Shown here one piece after another: positions 32,154-41,163 of a stretch of 64,000 nucleotides of DNA. A program made the position numbers and the translations under genes. The DNA is from an uncultured Pseudoxanthomonas sp. (GTDB lineage Bacteria; Pseudomonadota; Gammaproteobacteria; Xanthomonadales; Xanthomonadaceae): contig NZ_CAMPJD010000011.1 in NCBI RefSeq assembly GCF_946886695.1, positions 22,474 through 86,473 on the forward strand, read 5' to 3'. Below the pieces are notes generated by a model that had not been told where the DNA came from, searched no databases, and saw only the letters and a program-made list of their open reading frames with translations. Within the stretch, counting starts at the first letter, position 1. Every line of letters starts with the position of its first letter.

Positions 32154-34289
32154 ATGCGAGCGATGTCGCGAATCCGTTGGAAACTCGGCAGCCTGCTGCT
32201 CATGCCATGCGCCGTCGCCCTGGCAGAGGAAGGGCAGCCAGTGGCCGCGGAGACGCTCGACCGCGTCGTGGTCGTCGCAACGCGTCTTGAATCGGTAGAT
32301 GCCTTCGACGTGCCGGCCTCGGTGGATACCATCGTGGTGGGCGACGGCGGCGCGCGATCCCAGTCCGCGTTGTCGGAAGTGCTGGTCGGCGTCCCCGGGC
32401 TGCTCGCGCGCGAACGGCAGAATCTCGCGCAGGACACGCAGCTTTCGATCCGAGGCTTCGGCGCGCGCTCGACCTTTGGCGTGCGCGGATTGCGTCTGTA
32501 CGCCGATGGCGTGCCTGCGACAATGCCCGACGGGCAGGGCCAGGTATCCCACTTCAACATGCTGGGCGCGGATCGCGTGGAGGTGCTGCGGGGGCCGTTC
32601 TCCGCCCTGCATGGCAATTCTTCCGGCGGCGTGATCCAACTGTGGAGCGACGTTCCCGGGGAGGGCCATGAAGCCCGGGTGCAGGCAAGCGTGGGCAGCC
32701 ATGGCAACCGTGTACTGGGTGCGCGGATACGCGGTGCCCGCGATATCGTGGGCTACAGCGTGGCGGCGTCGATGCTGGAGACGGACGGCTACCGCGCGCA
32801 TAGCGCGGCGCGGCGCGAATCGCTGAATGCGAAAGTCCGGTTGAAGCCGGGCCGCGCCACGCTGGACCTGGTCTTCAATCATTTCGACGCGCCCGACGCC
32901 AAGGATCCGCTGGGCCTTACGCGTGCGCAGGCATGGCAGGATCCGCGTCAGGCAACGCCGGTGGCGACGCAGTTCGACACGCGGAAGTCCGTCCGGCAGG
33001 ACCAGCTGGGTGCCGTGTACGAATGGCCTTTTGGCAGCGGACATCTGCTGCGGGCGATGGCCTATGGTGGGCGGCGCGACGTCGAGCAATACCTCGCGTT
33101 GCCGGGCACCGCGCAAGCCAATCCACTCAACGCCGGCGGCGTGATCGATCTCGACAACGACTACGGTGGGGCGGACCTGCGCTGGTCATGGACGGGCGAG
33201 CTTGCCGGGCGTCCGTTCGAGGTCAGTGCGGGCACGAATGCCGATCGGCAGCGCCAGCATCGTCGTGGCTACGAGAATTTCGTCGGCGCGGTGCAGGGCG
33301 TGCGAGGCGCGTTGCGGCGCGACGAGCGCAACCAGGTAGGGAATGTCGACCAGTACGCACAAGCCTGGTGGCGGTTTGCGCCCCGCTGGTCCTTGCTGGC
33401 GGGCGCTCGCCACAGCCGCATTGCGTTCCGCTCGCGGGATGGGTACGTCACCGTCGCGAATCCCGACGACAGTGGCCGGGTGACGTACGAACGCACCACG
33501 CCCGTAGCGGGGCTCGTGTACGCGCCCACCGATGCGCTGCGGCTGTATGCATCCATCGGGCGCGGCTTCGAGACACCGACGTTCAACGAGATCGGCTATC
33601 GCGCCGATGGCGGTGCAGGGCTGGCGTTCGATCTGCGGCCGGCGGTCAGCCGGAACGCAGAGGTGGGGATGAAGTGGCGGGACGGGCGGGGCGCTCGCGT
33701 CGAAGCGGCTCTGTTCCGCGCCGATACCGATGACGAGCTCGCGGTCGCACGCAACGTGGCTGGGCGGAGCAGCTACCGCAATGCCGGCGCCGCACGACGC
33801 CAGGGCATGGAACTGCAGGCCGGTCTGCAACTCCACGCCGCATGGCGGCTGCAGCTGGCCTATACGTGGCTGGACGCCACGTTCCGCGACGGCTTTCCTA
33901 TCTGCACCTCAAGCGGTTGCACCAGGCCGGGTGTGCAGGTCGCGGCCGGCACGCGAATTCCCGGGATTGCCCGGCAACAGGCATCGGTGCGCCTGGGCTG
34001 GCAGGGCGAGCAGTGGAGCGTTGCTGCGCAATTGCTGGGCGTCAGTGCGGTCACGGTGAACGATACAGGCAGCGAACGTGCCCCGGGCCATGGCCTGCTC
34101 AACCTCGAACTCGTGCGCGATTGGCCGACCGGCAGCGGGCGCCTGCAGGGCTTCGCCCGTATCGACAACGCACTGGACCGGTTCCATATCGGTTCTGTCA
34201 TCGTCAACGAAGGCAATGGCCGGTTCTACGAACCCGGTGCCGGGCGCACGTTCACCGTGGGACTGCGCTGGCACTGGGCGGACCGCTGA
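32154..34289 (+). CDS. TonB-dependent outer-membrane receptor
   Basis: 711 residues (708 from the alternative ATG at 32163). A signal peptide is followed by a TonB-box-like LDRVVVVATR and a plug domain (SEVLVGVPGLLARERQNLAQDTQLSIRGFGARSTF; VEVLRGPFSALHGNSSGGVIQL). A beta-barrel follows, with family-typical LYASIGRGFETPTFNEIGY and the C-terminal strand ending TVGLRWHWADR. It transports a siderophore, vitamin or other large ligand; the ligand is not identifiable. It resembles FecA/iron-type receptors more than the large CUT-type receptor at 44341. It is convergent with the two-component system. Confidence 0.93.
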   Translation: MRAMSRIRWKLGSLLLMPCAVALAEEGQPVAAETLDRVVVVATRLESVDAFDVPASVDTIVVGDGGARSQSALSEVLVGVPGLLARERQNLAQDTQLSIRGFGARSTFGVRGLRLYADGVPATMPDGQGQVSHFNMLGADRVEVLRGPFSALHGNSSGGVIQLWSDVPGEGHEARVQASVGSHGNRVLGARIRGARDIVGYSVAASMLETDGYRAHSAARRESLNAKVRLKPGRATLDLVFNHFDAPDAKDPLGLTRAQAWQDPRQATPVATQFDTRKSVRQDQLGAVYEWPFGSGHLLRAMAYGGRRDVEQYLALPGTAQANPLNAGGVIDLDNDYGGADLRWSWTGELAGRPFEVSAGTNADRQRQHRRGYENFVGAVQGVRGALRRDERNQVGNVDQYAQAWWRFAPRWSLLAGARHSRIAFRSRDGYVTVANPDDSGRVTYERTTPVAGLVYAPTDALRLYASIGRGFETPTFNEIGYRADGGAGLAFDLRPAVSRNAEVGMKWRDGRGARVEAALFRADTDDELAVARNVAGRSSYRNAGAARRQGMELQAGLQLHAAWRLQLAYTWLDATFRDGFPICTSSGCTRPGVQVAAGTRIPGIARQQASVRLGWQGEQWSVAAQLLGVSAVTVNDTGSERAPGHGLLNLELVRDWPTGSGRLQGFARIDNALDRFHIGSVIVNEGNGRFYEPGAGRTFTVGLRWHWADR

Positions 34290-34313
34290 CGGCGCATCGG
34301 CCTTCTGGCGCGC

Positions 34314-35729
34314 CTACGTCAATCGATGGGGAAGATGGACACTGGCGCGCAGTCCGCCGTTGCTGCGGTTCGACAGCCATACATCGCCACCGTGTGCGAG
34401 TGCCGTGGATTTCACGGATGCCAGGCCCAGGCCGATTCCGCCTGTGGCCCGATTTCGTGAGGCATCCCCGCGCACGAAGGGCATGAACAATTGCGCTTCC
34501 TGCAGGGGATCGATGCCGGGACCGTCGTCGTCCACCTGCAGGCGGTAACCGTCCCGCTCTGCCGTCAGCGCGAGCCGCGCCCGTTGTCCGTACTTGAGCG
34601 CGTTGTCGACCAGATTGGCCACCATGCGGCGCAGCGACAGCGGGTCGCCTTTCATCGGTGCAGGCGAACCGTGGGCAAGCTGCACGTCGTGTCCGATATC
34701 GCGCAGGTTGTCGACCACGCTTTCCACCAGCAGGCGCAGATCGAGTGACTCGTGCGCGCGCAGGCGATTCTGGTCGTGGATGAATTCCAGCGTCGCATCG
34801 ATCATCTGCGACATCTCGGCGATGTCGGCGCTGGCCTTGGCGCGGCCCTCGGCCGGCAGCGCATCCAGCCGGAACGCCAGCCGCGCGAGCGGTGTGCGCA
34901 GGTCGTGCGCGATCGCGCCGGCCATTTCGCTGCGCTCCTGCAGCAGCCGGTCGAGGCGGGCCTGCATCGCATTGAAGGCGGCGGCCGCGCTGGCGATCTC
35001 GCTGGGACCTGTCAGCGGCAACGCCGGCGCGCCGGTCTCGCGCCCCATGCGGTCGGCGGCACGCGTGAACTCGCGGATCGGTGCGGCCAGGGCGCGCGAG
35101 AACCACCATGCCAGCGGCAGCAGGGCCAGCATGCCGGCCAGGAACAGCGTCGCCAGCCGGGTGATGAAGCTCGCGCGGTTGCGCGTGTTCTCGACGACCC
35201 GCCAGCGCCCGTCGGCCTGACGGAATGCCGCCACGAAGTCGCCCCGCAGCGGCGCATCAGGCCGCCAGCCCGGCGGGAACCGTTGCGTACCCGGGTTGCC
35301 CACGTCCTCCGGCGCAAGTGCGGGTCCTGCCAGCGGCGGTGCCTGGATGCCGTCGCCGGGCATCGGAGGCGGGCCGGCGGGCATACGCGGCGCGGGAGAG
35401 AACGGCTGGGGGCCTTGCAGGTGGTAGAAGCGCACGTGTTGTGCGTCGCTGCCAAGCCATTGCGCCAGCAGGTCACGGACGAAGGGCGAGGCGCGATAGC
35501 GTGCTGGATCGGGCGCGGGGGGCTGCCCGGCGTCGTAGACCATCAGGTCCGGGCCGGTGGCGGGCATGCGCGACGACAGCAGGGCCGTCAGTTCGCTGAA
35601 GGCGATGCCGTCGACCGGCGGGCGGTACAGCAGCACCGCCATGCCGATCGCGTACGCCACCACCAGTGCCGCGAGCAGCAGGAGGAAGGTCCGCGCGAAG
35701 AGCGGAAGGCGACGCAGGCGCGCGCTCAC
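34314..35729 (-). CDS. Sensor histidine kinase (OmpR-partner type)
   Basis: 471 residues, GTG start overlapping the response regulator stop (GTGA). First membrane helix at 11-35. A Pro-rich periplasmic sensor region runs to about 185. A second helix (LATLFLAGMLALLPLAWWF) follows, then HAMP at 208-260 and the phosphoacceptor segment AIAHDLRTPLARLAF with His275. The ATPase domain has NLVDNALKYG, DDGPGIDP and GGIGLGLASV. The signal it senses is unknown; the periplasmic part is unusually rich in proline. It is convergent with the TonB receptor, which is not obviously in its regulon. Confidence 0.95.
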   Translation of the reverse strand: MSARLRRLPLFARTFLLLLAALVVAYAIGMAVLLYRPPVDGIAFSELTALLSSRMPATGPDLMVYDAGQPPAPDPARYRASPFVRDLLAQWLGSDAQHVRFYHLQGPQPFSPAPRMPAGPPPMPGDGIQAPPLAGPALAPEDVGNPGTQRFPPGWRPDAPLRGDFVAAFRQADGRWRVVENTRNRASFITRLATLFLAGMLALLPLAWWFSRALAAPIREFTRAADRMGRETGAPALPLTGPSEIASAAAAFNAMQARLDRLLQERSEMAGAIAHDLRTPLARLAFRLDALPAEGRAKASADIAEMSQMIDATLEFIHDQNRLRAHESLDLRLLVESVVDNLRDIGHDVQLAHGSPAPMKGDPLSLRRMVANLVDNALKYGQRARLALTAERDGYRLQVDDDGPGIDPLQEAQLFMPFVRGDASRNRATGGIGLGLASVKSTALAHGGDVWLSNRSNGGLRASVHLPHRLT

Positions 35730-36451
35730 CGGCGCACCACGGACGGCAGCAGCATGTAGCCTTCGTTGCGGACCGTGCGGATCATCTCCTTGCCGCCGCG
35801 CTCGCTGAGCTTGCGGCGCAGGCGGCTGACCTGGCTGTCGATCGCGCGATCATAGACGTCGACGTTGTGGCCGCGCGCGTAGTCCAGCAGCTGGTCGCGG
35901 CTCAGGACACGCTGCGGGTGCTCGACGAAAGTGCGCAGCAGGGTGAACTCGCCATCGGACAGCACGATGTGCGTGGCCGTGGGATCGCGCAGCTCCCGCC
36001 GCGCGACATCCAGGCTCCAGCCGTCGAAACGGTATTGCAGTCCGCTCGCCGATGCAGGTGCGGGCTCGTCGTCGGTCGGCGGGGGATTGCGCCGGAGCAG
36101 AGCGCGCACGCGCGCCAGCAATTCGCGCGGATTGCAGGGTTTGGCAAGGTAGTCGTCTGCGCCGACTTCCAGCCCGATGATGCGATCGGTGTCCGTGCCC
36201 AGCGCGCTGAGCATGATGACCGGAGGACCGGCTTCGCTCGCAAGCCGCCGCGCGGCCGACAGGCCATCCTCGCCCGGCATCATCACGTCCAGTACCACGA
36301 GGTCGGGACGCCGTCGGGCGATCGCCTCGCGCATCGAGGCGACATCGGCCGCCACGTCCACGCGATACCCGTGTTCGCGCAGGAAATCGCCAATCAGGGT
36401 GCGCAGTTCGGGGTCGTCATCGACGACCAGGATGTAGGAGCTCAGGTCCAT
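35726..36451 (-). CDS. OmpR-family response regulator
   Basis: 241 residues from the ATG before DLSSYILVVDDDPEL; the frame extends upstream without conserved sequence. Receiver domain with phosphorylated Asp55 (LVVLDVMMPG), acidic pair DDD at 11-13 and conserved Lys in YLAKPCNPREL. The C-terminal winged helix spans about 145-235 (RVLSRDQLLDYARGHNVDVYDRAIDSQVSRLRRKL, TVRNEGYMLL). It overlaps the kinase gene and is transcribed first. An orphan intrinsic terminator lies 70 bases upstream on the same strand. Confidence 0.95.
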   Translation of the reverse strand: MDLSSYILVVDDDPELRTLIGDFLREHGYRVDVAADVASMREAIARRRPDLVVLDVMMPGEDGLSAARRLASEAGPPVIMLSALGTDTDRIIGLEVGADDYLAKPCNPRELLARVRALLRRNPPPTDDEPAPASASGLQYRFDGWSLDVARRELRDPTATHIVLSDGEFTLLRTFVEHPQRVLSRDQLLDYARGHNVDVYDRAIDSQVSRLRRKLSERGGKEMIRTVRNEGYMLLPSVVRR

Positions 36452-36521
36452 CTTGCAGCGTCGCAGCAGCGTTCGTGGGAAGTATGCGCCATTCCCTGAC
36501 CGGCCCTGCCCCGGAAAAGAA

Positions 36522-36542
36522 GCCGCCACGCGGCGTGGCGGC
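36522..36542 (-). terminator. Orphan intrinsic terminator upstream of the response regulator
   Basis: Perfect 9-bp stem GCCGCCACG / CGTGGCGGC with a 3-base loop. On the minus strand it is followed by TTCTTTTCC. It lies in the divergent gap between the response regulator (36451) and the GT4 gene (36735), so no minus-strand gene precedes it. A palindrome CAAGGATTCCTTG at 36542-36554 abuts it. It may end a small RNA or act as an attenuator. Confidence 0.55.
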
Positions 36543-36734
36543 AAGGATTCCTTGGGATCGAGGACACGGTTGGTCTGGCGCCAACATGGAGGCAGCCTGC
36601 CCTGCATGCGTGCCGTCGATGTGTCGGCATGTGGCGGCGTGTGTCGCAGCCCGGAGGGTGCGGTGACACGCACGGGCAAATGCATGCGACATGGCGCACG
36701 CAGGCTGCGACTTCCCCCGACACCGGCGCATGCC

Positions 36735-37745
36735 ATGCCCGCTCCCTCCCTGCGCCTGCTCACCCGCGACAACGGGGTTGGCCTCAGTCGCGACCTGCGG
36801 TTGATGGCGGAAGGCCTGTTCCAGGCAGGCTTCGACTGCGAACGGGTGGCTTTCGGCGCGGGTGGGCGCTCGGGCAAGGCGATGGAACTGGACCTGTGGG
36901 TACGCCGGCTTCGGCATGGCCGGGCCGATCTGCAGATCTTCCTGGAGCGCATCTACCCGCGTTGCCTGCCGCTGTCGAAGCGCAACGTGTTGGTGCCCAA
37001 TCCCGAGTGGCTGCTCGACAAGTGGCGTCCGCTGCTGCCGCGGTTCGACCTGGTCCTGTGCAAGACGCGGCATGCGCAGCGCATCTTCGAAGCGCGGGGA
37101 TGCCCGACGGCGTACATCGGCTTCAGCAGCGAAGATCGGCGTGATGTGTCGGTGCCGCGCGAGCGCGCCTTCTTCCATCTCGCCGGCAGCAGTGCGGCCA
37201 AGGGCACCGAAGTGCTGCTGACGGCATGGCGCCGGCATCCGGAGTGGCCGCGGTTGACGGTCGTCCAGGCCGAGCGCCACGCGCGCCGCGGGCCGGCGGC
37301 AACGAACATCGAGCACCGGATCGGCTACCTCGACGACGGCACGTTGCGCTGGCTGCAGAACCGGCACGTATTCCATGTGTGCCCGTCGGAGGTGGAAGGA
37401 TACGGGCACTATCTCGTCGAGGCGATGAGTGTCGGGGCCATCGTGTTGGCCACCGATGCGGCGCCGATGAACGAACACGTGACGCGCGATCGAGGCGTGA
37501 TGATCGGCGCAAGACCCGGGCGTCGGCAGGGCCTGGCCCTGACCCATGACGTGACCGTTGAAGCCATTGAACAGGCCGTCGACTACGCGCTGTGCCTCAC
37601 CGGACTGCAGCGTGCAGCGATGGCTGAGGCCGCGCGCACGCACTACCTGGCCAGCCGCCGTCAGTTCCATGCGCGCATGCGGGCCATTGTCCCTGCGCTT
37701 ATGGGCGACGCTGCGCGGCGCGTGGTCGCGGATTGTGCGCCGTGA
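36735..37745 (+). CDS. Family 4-like glycosyltransferase
   Basis: 336 residues from the ATG before PAPSLRLLTRDNGVGLSRDL. GT-B fold. The C-terminal domain has FHLAGSSAAKGTEVLLTAWRRHP and the GT4 donor-site signature CPSEVEGYGHYLVEAMSVGAIVLATDAAPMNE (E-x7-E). No membrane segment. Its stop overlaps the sulfotransferase start (GTGA), so the two probably act on the same glycan. The donor sugar is unknown. Earlier in-frame ATGs exist but give non-conserved Arg-rich N-termini. Confidence 0.83.
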   Translation: MPAPSLRLLTRDNGVGLSRDLRLMAEGLFQAGFDCERVAFGAGGRSGKAMELDLWVRRLRHGRADLQIFLERIYPRCLPLSKRNVLVPNPEWLLDKWRPLLPRFDLVLCKTRHAQRIFEARGCPTAYIGFSSEDRRDVSVPRERAFFHLAGSSAAKGTEVLLTAWRRHPEWPRLTVVQAERHARRGPAATNIEHRIGYLDDGTLRWLQNRHVFHVCPSEVEGYGHYLVEAMSVGAIVLATDAAPMNEHVTRDRGVMIGARPGRRQGLALTHDVTVEAIEQAVDYALCLTGLQRAAMAEAARTHYLASRRQFHARMRAIVPALMGDAARRVVADCAP

Positions 37746-38761
37746 ACCCGCGGCGCCTGCAGCAGCACGCCCGCCTCGCGGACGCATTGCGCGAAGCAGC
37801 CGACCCGTCAGGGCACGGCCACGTCCGGCGCCGGGTATTTCTGGTGGGATGCCCGCGCTCGGGCACGACGCTGCTTCAATCGCTGTTGCATGCGCACCGT
37901 CATATCCGGTCCCTGCCCGAAACGCACTTCCTGCCGCGGCTGCTGGGCAGCGAGGAGCATCGCCGCAGCGCAGCCGACTTGCCTCGTGGTCCCGTGGCCT
38001 CCCTGAAGTGCTGGCGACGCGAAGCGCTTGCGACGTGGGGCCTGGTCGATCCGCGTCGCGCTGCGCGTGCGTGGGCGTTCCTTCGCGAACTGGACCTTCC
38101 GGCTCACGTGCCCGACGAGGGTCGGGGGCGCCTGCGCACGCAGATGCAGGCCTTCGTCCGTACGCTGGACGCGCATGCGCTGGTCGTGCACAAGCCCGTC
38201 TGGGTGGAGAAGACGCCCGATCACCTGTTCTACATCGATGGCCTGCGTGCGCATGTGGCCGACGCACGCTTCATACACATCGAGCGTGACGGCAGGCAGG
38301 TGGTGGAATCGCTCTATCGCGCCGCCCGCGAGCATCCCGATTGGAGGCCGTTCCTGTCGCTGGAGAAGTGCGTCGACCGCTGGGACACCGCGCGACAGGA
38401 AAGCGAGCGCTGGCGCGGCGATCCGCGGCACCTGCACGTGAGCTATGAAGCATTGGTGCGTGAGCCGCGCGAAAGCATGGCGCGCGTGCTGGCGTTCCTC
38501 GGGTGCGAGCCCGACGACACGCTGTGGTCGCGTTACCGCGCGATGGCGGGCGGCCTGATCCGCGCGGACGAGCCATGGAAAGCGGGCAACCTGCAGCCCC
38601 TTCGTGCCCGCGATGCATTCGGCAACGTTCTTGATGCGTCGCAGCGCTGCTGGGTAGAGTCCGCGCTCGCCGCCCGTGCAGGCAAGTGCGCGGTCGCGCA
38701 TGCGTCTGCACCCGGTGCGACGGCGCTGACACACGCCGGCATCCGCGCGCCACATGCATGA
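37742..38761 (+). CDS. Sulfotransferase family protein
   Basis: 339 residues from GTG at 37742 (a TTG 9 bases upstream is also possible). The 5'-phosphosulfate loop is VFLVGCPRSGTTLLQSLLHAHRHI near residue 32. The 3'-phosphate-binding segment is likely DARFIHIERDGRQVVESLYR near 175, matching the FI.I.RD...V.S pattern. It transfers sulfate from PAPS to an unidentified acceptor, probably a glycan or glycolipid in view of the coupled GT4 gene. No PAPS synthesis genes are in the window. The Arg-rich N-terminus is not a signal peptide. Confidence 0.85.
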   Translation: MNPRRLQQHARLADALREAADPSGHGHVRRRVFLVGCPRSGTTLLQSLLHAHRHIRSLPETHFLPRLLGSEEHRRSAADLPRGPVASLKCWRREALATWGLVDPRRAARAWAFLRELDLPAHVPDEGRGRLRTQMQAFVRTLDAHALVVHKPVWVEKTPDHLFYIDGLRAHVADARFIHIERDGRQVVESLYRAAREHPDWRPFLSLEKCVDRWDTARQESERWRGDPRHLHVSYEALVREPRESMARVLAFLGCEPDDTLWSRYRAMAGGLIRADEPWKAGNLQPLRARDAFGNVLDASQRCWVESALAARAGKCAVAHASAPGATALTHAGIRAPHA

Positions 38762-38887
38762 GCCATGCTGCATCCCTGTTCCGCCCGGCATGGAGGGACG
38801 ACGCGGTGGCCACCCTCTCCCACGTCCCGTTCCGTCCCCCCGTGCCGGCACTGTGGCGACATCATCCTTCCCTTCCGTGACCCTGCG

Positions 38888-38892
38888 AGGAG
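38888..38892 (+). promoter_or_regulatory. Shine-Dalgarno that selects a TTG start
   Basis: AGGAG lies 5 bases before TTG at 38898. There is no ATG between the Shine-Dalgarno and the lipobox that would keep a full signal peptide, so TTG is the best start for the lipoprotein gene. Confidence 0.65.
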
Positions 38893-38897
38893 ATCCT

Positions 38898-39248
38898 TTG
38901 TCCTACGTCCCGTTCTTTCGTGGCCTGGCTCTTGCCGGAATGGCCTTCGGCCTAGCGGCCTGCTGCACGTCTCTCCCGCCGCCGCACCGTCCGCCGCCCC
39001 CGTTCGGGCCGGGCGGCCCGCCACCGCATGCGCGAGGCCATGGCGGCATGCCGCTCCCGTCCACCGACTTTGAAGAAGCGGTCGAGGCCTGCGCGGACGA
39101 ACTCGATCTGCCGCCGCCATCCTCCGGTGATCGACATGCACCTCCGGCTTTGACCGACGACCAGCACGCGCTGCTGGATGCGTGCCTCGGGGAGCAGGGT
39201 TTCGTGCCTCGATCCCACCCGCCCGAAGACGAAGAAGATCCGGCGTGA
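38898..39248 (+). CDS. Small Pro-rich lipoprotein (TTG start)
   Basis: 116 residues from the TTG at 38898: (M)SYVPFFRGLALAGMAFGLAACC, a lipoprotein signal with lipobox LAAC. A Pro/His/Gly-rich stretch follows (PPPHRPPPPFGPGGPPPHARGHGG), then an acidic C-terminal part with paired cysteines (EAVEACADELDLPPP; LLDACLGEQGF). It would be anchored in the outer or inner membrane and may be metal-binding or a structural linker. I do not recognise a family beyond this. Frame is open well upstream but with no conserved sequence. Confidence 0.65.
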   Translation: MSYVPFFRGLALAGMAFGLAACCTSLPPPHRPPPPFGPGGPPPHARGHGGMPLPSTDFEEAVEACADELDLPPPSSGDRHAPPALTDDQHALLDACLGEQGFVPRSHPPEDEEDPA

Positions 39249-39299
39249 TCCCATCGCCGTATCCGGACTGCGAGCGATCGCCTGCCATCATGGCCTTGC

Positions 39300-40307
39300 G
39301 TGCCATCTGAGCGTGATGTGCGTGCCTGCGTGCCAACGCAGGGGCTGACAACGGACGTGCTGGACCGCCTCATCGCAGGCGCCGCCAGCGCGGCCGTGGT
39401 GGCGCTTGCGTTGCTGGTACTGATGTCCCAGCGTCCCGTGTCGCAAGGGGAAGGAATGGAGGAGCCGTCGTTGCGGCTGCGTTTCATCACCCGCGATCGT
39501 GCGGCGGATGAGCGACCGCCCCAGTCCACGCATACCGATGCCGCGTCACGCGGCGGTGCCGCATCGCCGGTCCGTCCAGTCGCGTCCTCCACATCGCAGA
39601 CCCCTGTATCCGCACGACAGACAGAGCCGCGCTCCGTACTCTACGAGCGCGACGGACGCCTTCGCGTGCCAGATGGCATCGGCACGCCATCATCCGCGCC
39701 AGGTCGGCCACCCGGCAGCGCACCCGGCGCGCGGCAGGCGGATGCGCGCGGTCCGTTCGATCGCATCAACCCGATCGACTATCGGGAGACCCGCTTCGAT
39801 CGCGCATGGCGGGGAAAGGGCACCGCCGGCGATGTCGCACTGGAGAATGCGCATGGTTCGGTGACCGGCGGCGCGGTGAGCATACCGCTCGGCACAGGAG
39901 ACCAACCCGCACGTGCGAGACCACCCCCGTCGGTGCGCTTCAACCCCGCGCTGCACGAGCGGGTGGCGGACCTGGGCAGCGAAGCCACCGGCGATGCCTA
40001 CAAGGCCGCGCCGATCGTAGAGAAGCCGGCGCCCGGGCTCGATGGCGCGGCCAGTCGGGCCATCCGCGAGCAACTGGCGATCCTCGGACAGGATTTTGCC
40101 CACTGCCGGGCGTCGCTGCTTGCCGAGTTCGCACGGCCGGTGCGCCTGCACCTGTCGCAGCTCGAAGGCATCGAGTACGCCTTCGCCCACGGTGCCGATC
40201 CCGTGCGTGCCGAACATCTGTTGCCGCGTGAAGCGGACATGGCCTACACGCTGGCGTGGCGCGCCGTATGGCACGCCCGCCAGAAACTCGCCGCGTGCAG
40301 TCGCTGA
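39300..40307 (+). CDS. Membrane-anchored protein of unknown function
   Basis: 335 residues from a GTG; no clear Shine-Dalgarno. A single transmembrane segment lies near residues 22-42 (LIAGAASAAVVALALLVLMS). It is followed by a long Pro/Ala/Ser-rich periplasmic linker (about 60-140). A C-terminal globular part from about 200 has a Cys-containing helix (FAHCRASLLAEFARPVRLHL; AWRAVWHARQKLAAC). The topology resembles envelope proteins that reach into the periplasm. No domain recognised. It lies between the small lipoprotein and the convergent deacetylase. Confidence 0.6.
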   Translation: MPSERDVRACVPTQGLTTDVLDRLIAGAASAAVVALALLVLMSQRPVSQGEGMEEPSLRLRFITRDRAADERPPQSTHTDAASRGGAASPVRPVASSTSQTPVSARQTEPRSVLYERDGRLRVPDGIGTPSSAPGRPPGSAPGARQADARGPFDRINPIDYRETRFDRAWRGKGTAGDVALENAHGSVTGGAVSIPLGTGDQPARARPPPSVRFNPALHERVADLGSEATGDAYKAAPIVEKPAPGLDGAASRAIREQLAILGQDFAHCRASLLAEFARPVRLHLSQLEGIEYAFAHGADPVRAEHLLPREADMAYTLAWRAVWHARQKLAACSR

Positions 40308-40332
40308 AAGCGGCGCAGTCTTTGCGCGCGCA

Positions 40333-41139
40333 CTAGGGCCCGGCGTCCTTCGCCGCACGTACGCGGGCGACGTGCTGCATGATGTCCACGAACGGCGCCA
40401 CCCAGTACACGTCCGGATGGGCAGCCAGGTGCCGCAGCAATGCTTCGTGTGCGTCGCTGGAGACGGCGAGGTGGTCGCCGCCGATGCCATGGAAGGTGAA
40501 GTTGACCATCGTGCCCCTTCGCGTCGCCTCTTCGACGCGCGCGATCAGCGCTTCGCCGGTCACCTCGACCGGAACGTCGACCGGCACCGCCATCGGATCG
40601 AGTGTCGCCATGTCCTCGATCACGCCGCCCTGTCCCAGCTTGATCGCCACGAATGCCGACGCGATGGCGTCGACATAGTTGCCGTCGCGAGCCTGTGTAT
40701 CTCCGCAGGGCACGGTCATGGTCCGTTCGTGTCTGCCATCCAGCGCGGCCAGCATGATATTCGCCAGCAGCACCTGGTCGCGCATCTGCGCCACGGTGAC
40801 GCTGTCGAGATCGCGGTGCGCCTCCACCCAGTCGCGATCGGGCCGGGAGCCCGAGCATTGGTGGAACAGGCTGTGGTTTCCCAACTCATGGCCGTTGCGT
40901 GCGGCGGACACCCACTCCTGCTGCCGCGTACGCACCGTGTCGGAGGACAGCGTCAGGTAGAACGTACCCTTCAGGCCGTGGCGGTCGAGCGCGGGGATTG
41001 CGTTGTCCAGTTGCGACGGAACCGCATCGTCGTAGGCCAGGCTCACGGCTGCACGACGTCCGTCGGGCCACGCGAAAGCATCTGCGGCGGAGGTGGGTGC
41101 ACCCGGCAGCAGCAGCAACAGGACAAGCAACGGACGCAT
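40333..41139 (-). CDS. Polysaccharide deacetylase (CE4/NodB domain)
   Basis: 268 residues with signal peptide MRPLLVLLLLLPGAPTSAADA. NodB motifs: motif 1 as SLAYDDAVPSQ (metal-binding DD), motif 2 as HELGNHSLFH (H[ST]xxH), motif 3 around TVPCGDTQ; C-terminal FTFHGIGGDHL fits motif 5. Such enzymes remove acetyl groups from amino-sugar or acetylated polysaccharides. It starts 25 bases after the GH30 gene on the same strand, with its own Shine-Dalgarno (GGGGAG), and is probably transcribed from the same LacI-controlled promoter. Substrate unknown. Confidence 0.88.
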   Translation of the reverse strand: MRPLLVLLLLLPGAPTSAADAFAWPDGRRAAVSLAYDDAVPSQLDNAIPALDRHGLKGTFYLTLSSDTVRTRQQEWVSAARNGHELGNHSLFHQCSGSRPDRDWVEAHRDLDSVTVAQMRDQVLLANIMLAALDGRHERTMTVPCGDTQARDGNYVDAIASAFVAIKLGQGGVIEDMATLDPMAVPVDVPVEVTGEALIARVEEATRRGTMVNFTFHGIGGDHLAVSSDAHEALLRHLAAHPDVYWVAPFVDIMQHVARVRAAKDAGP

Positions 41140-41163
41140 GGCGGACTCCCCTCAGCCGTGTGG

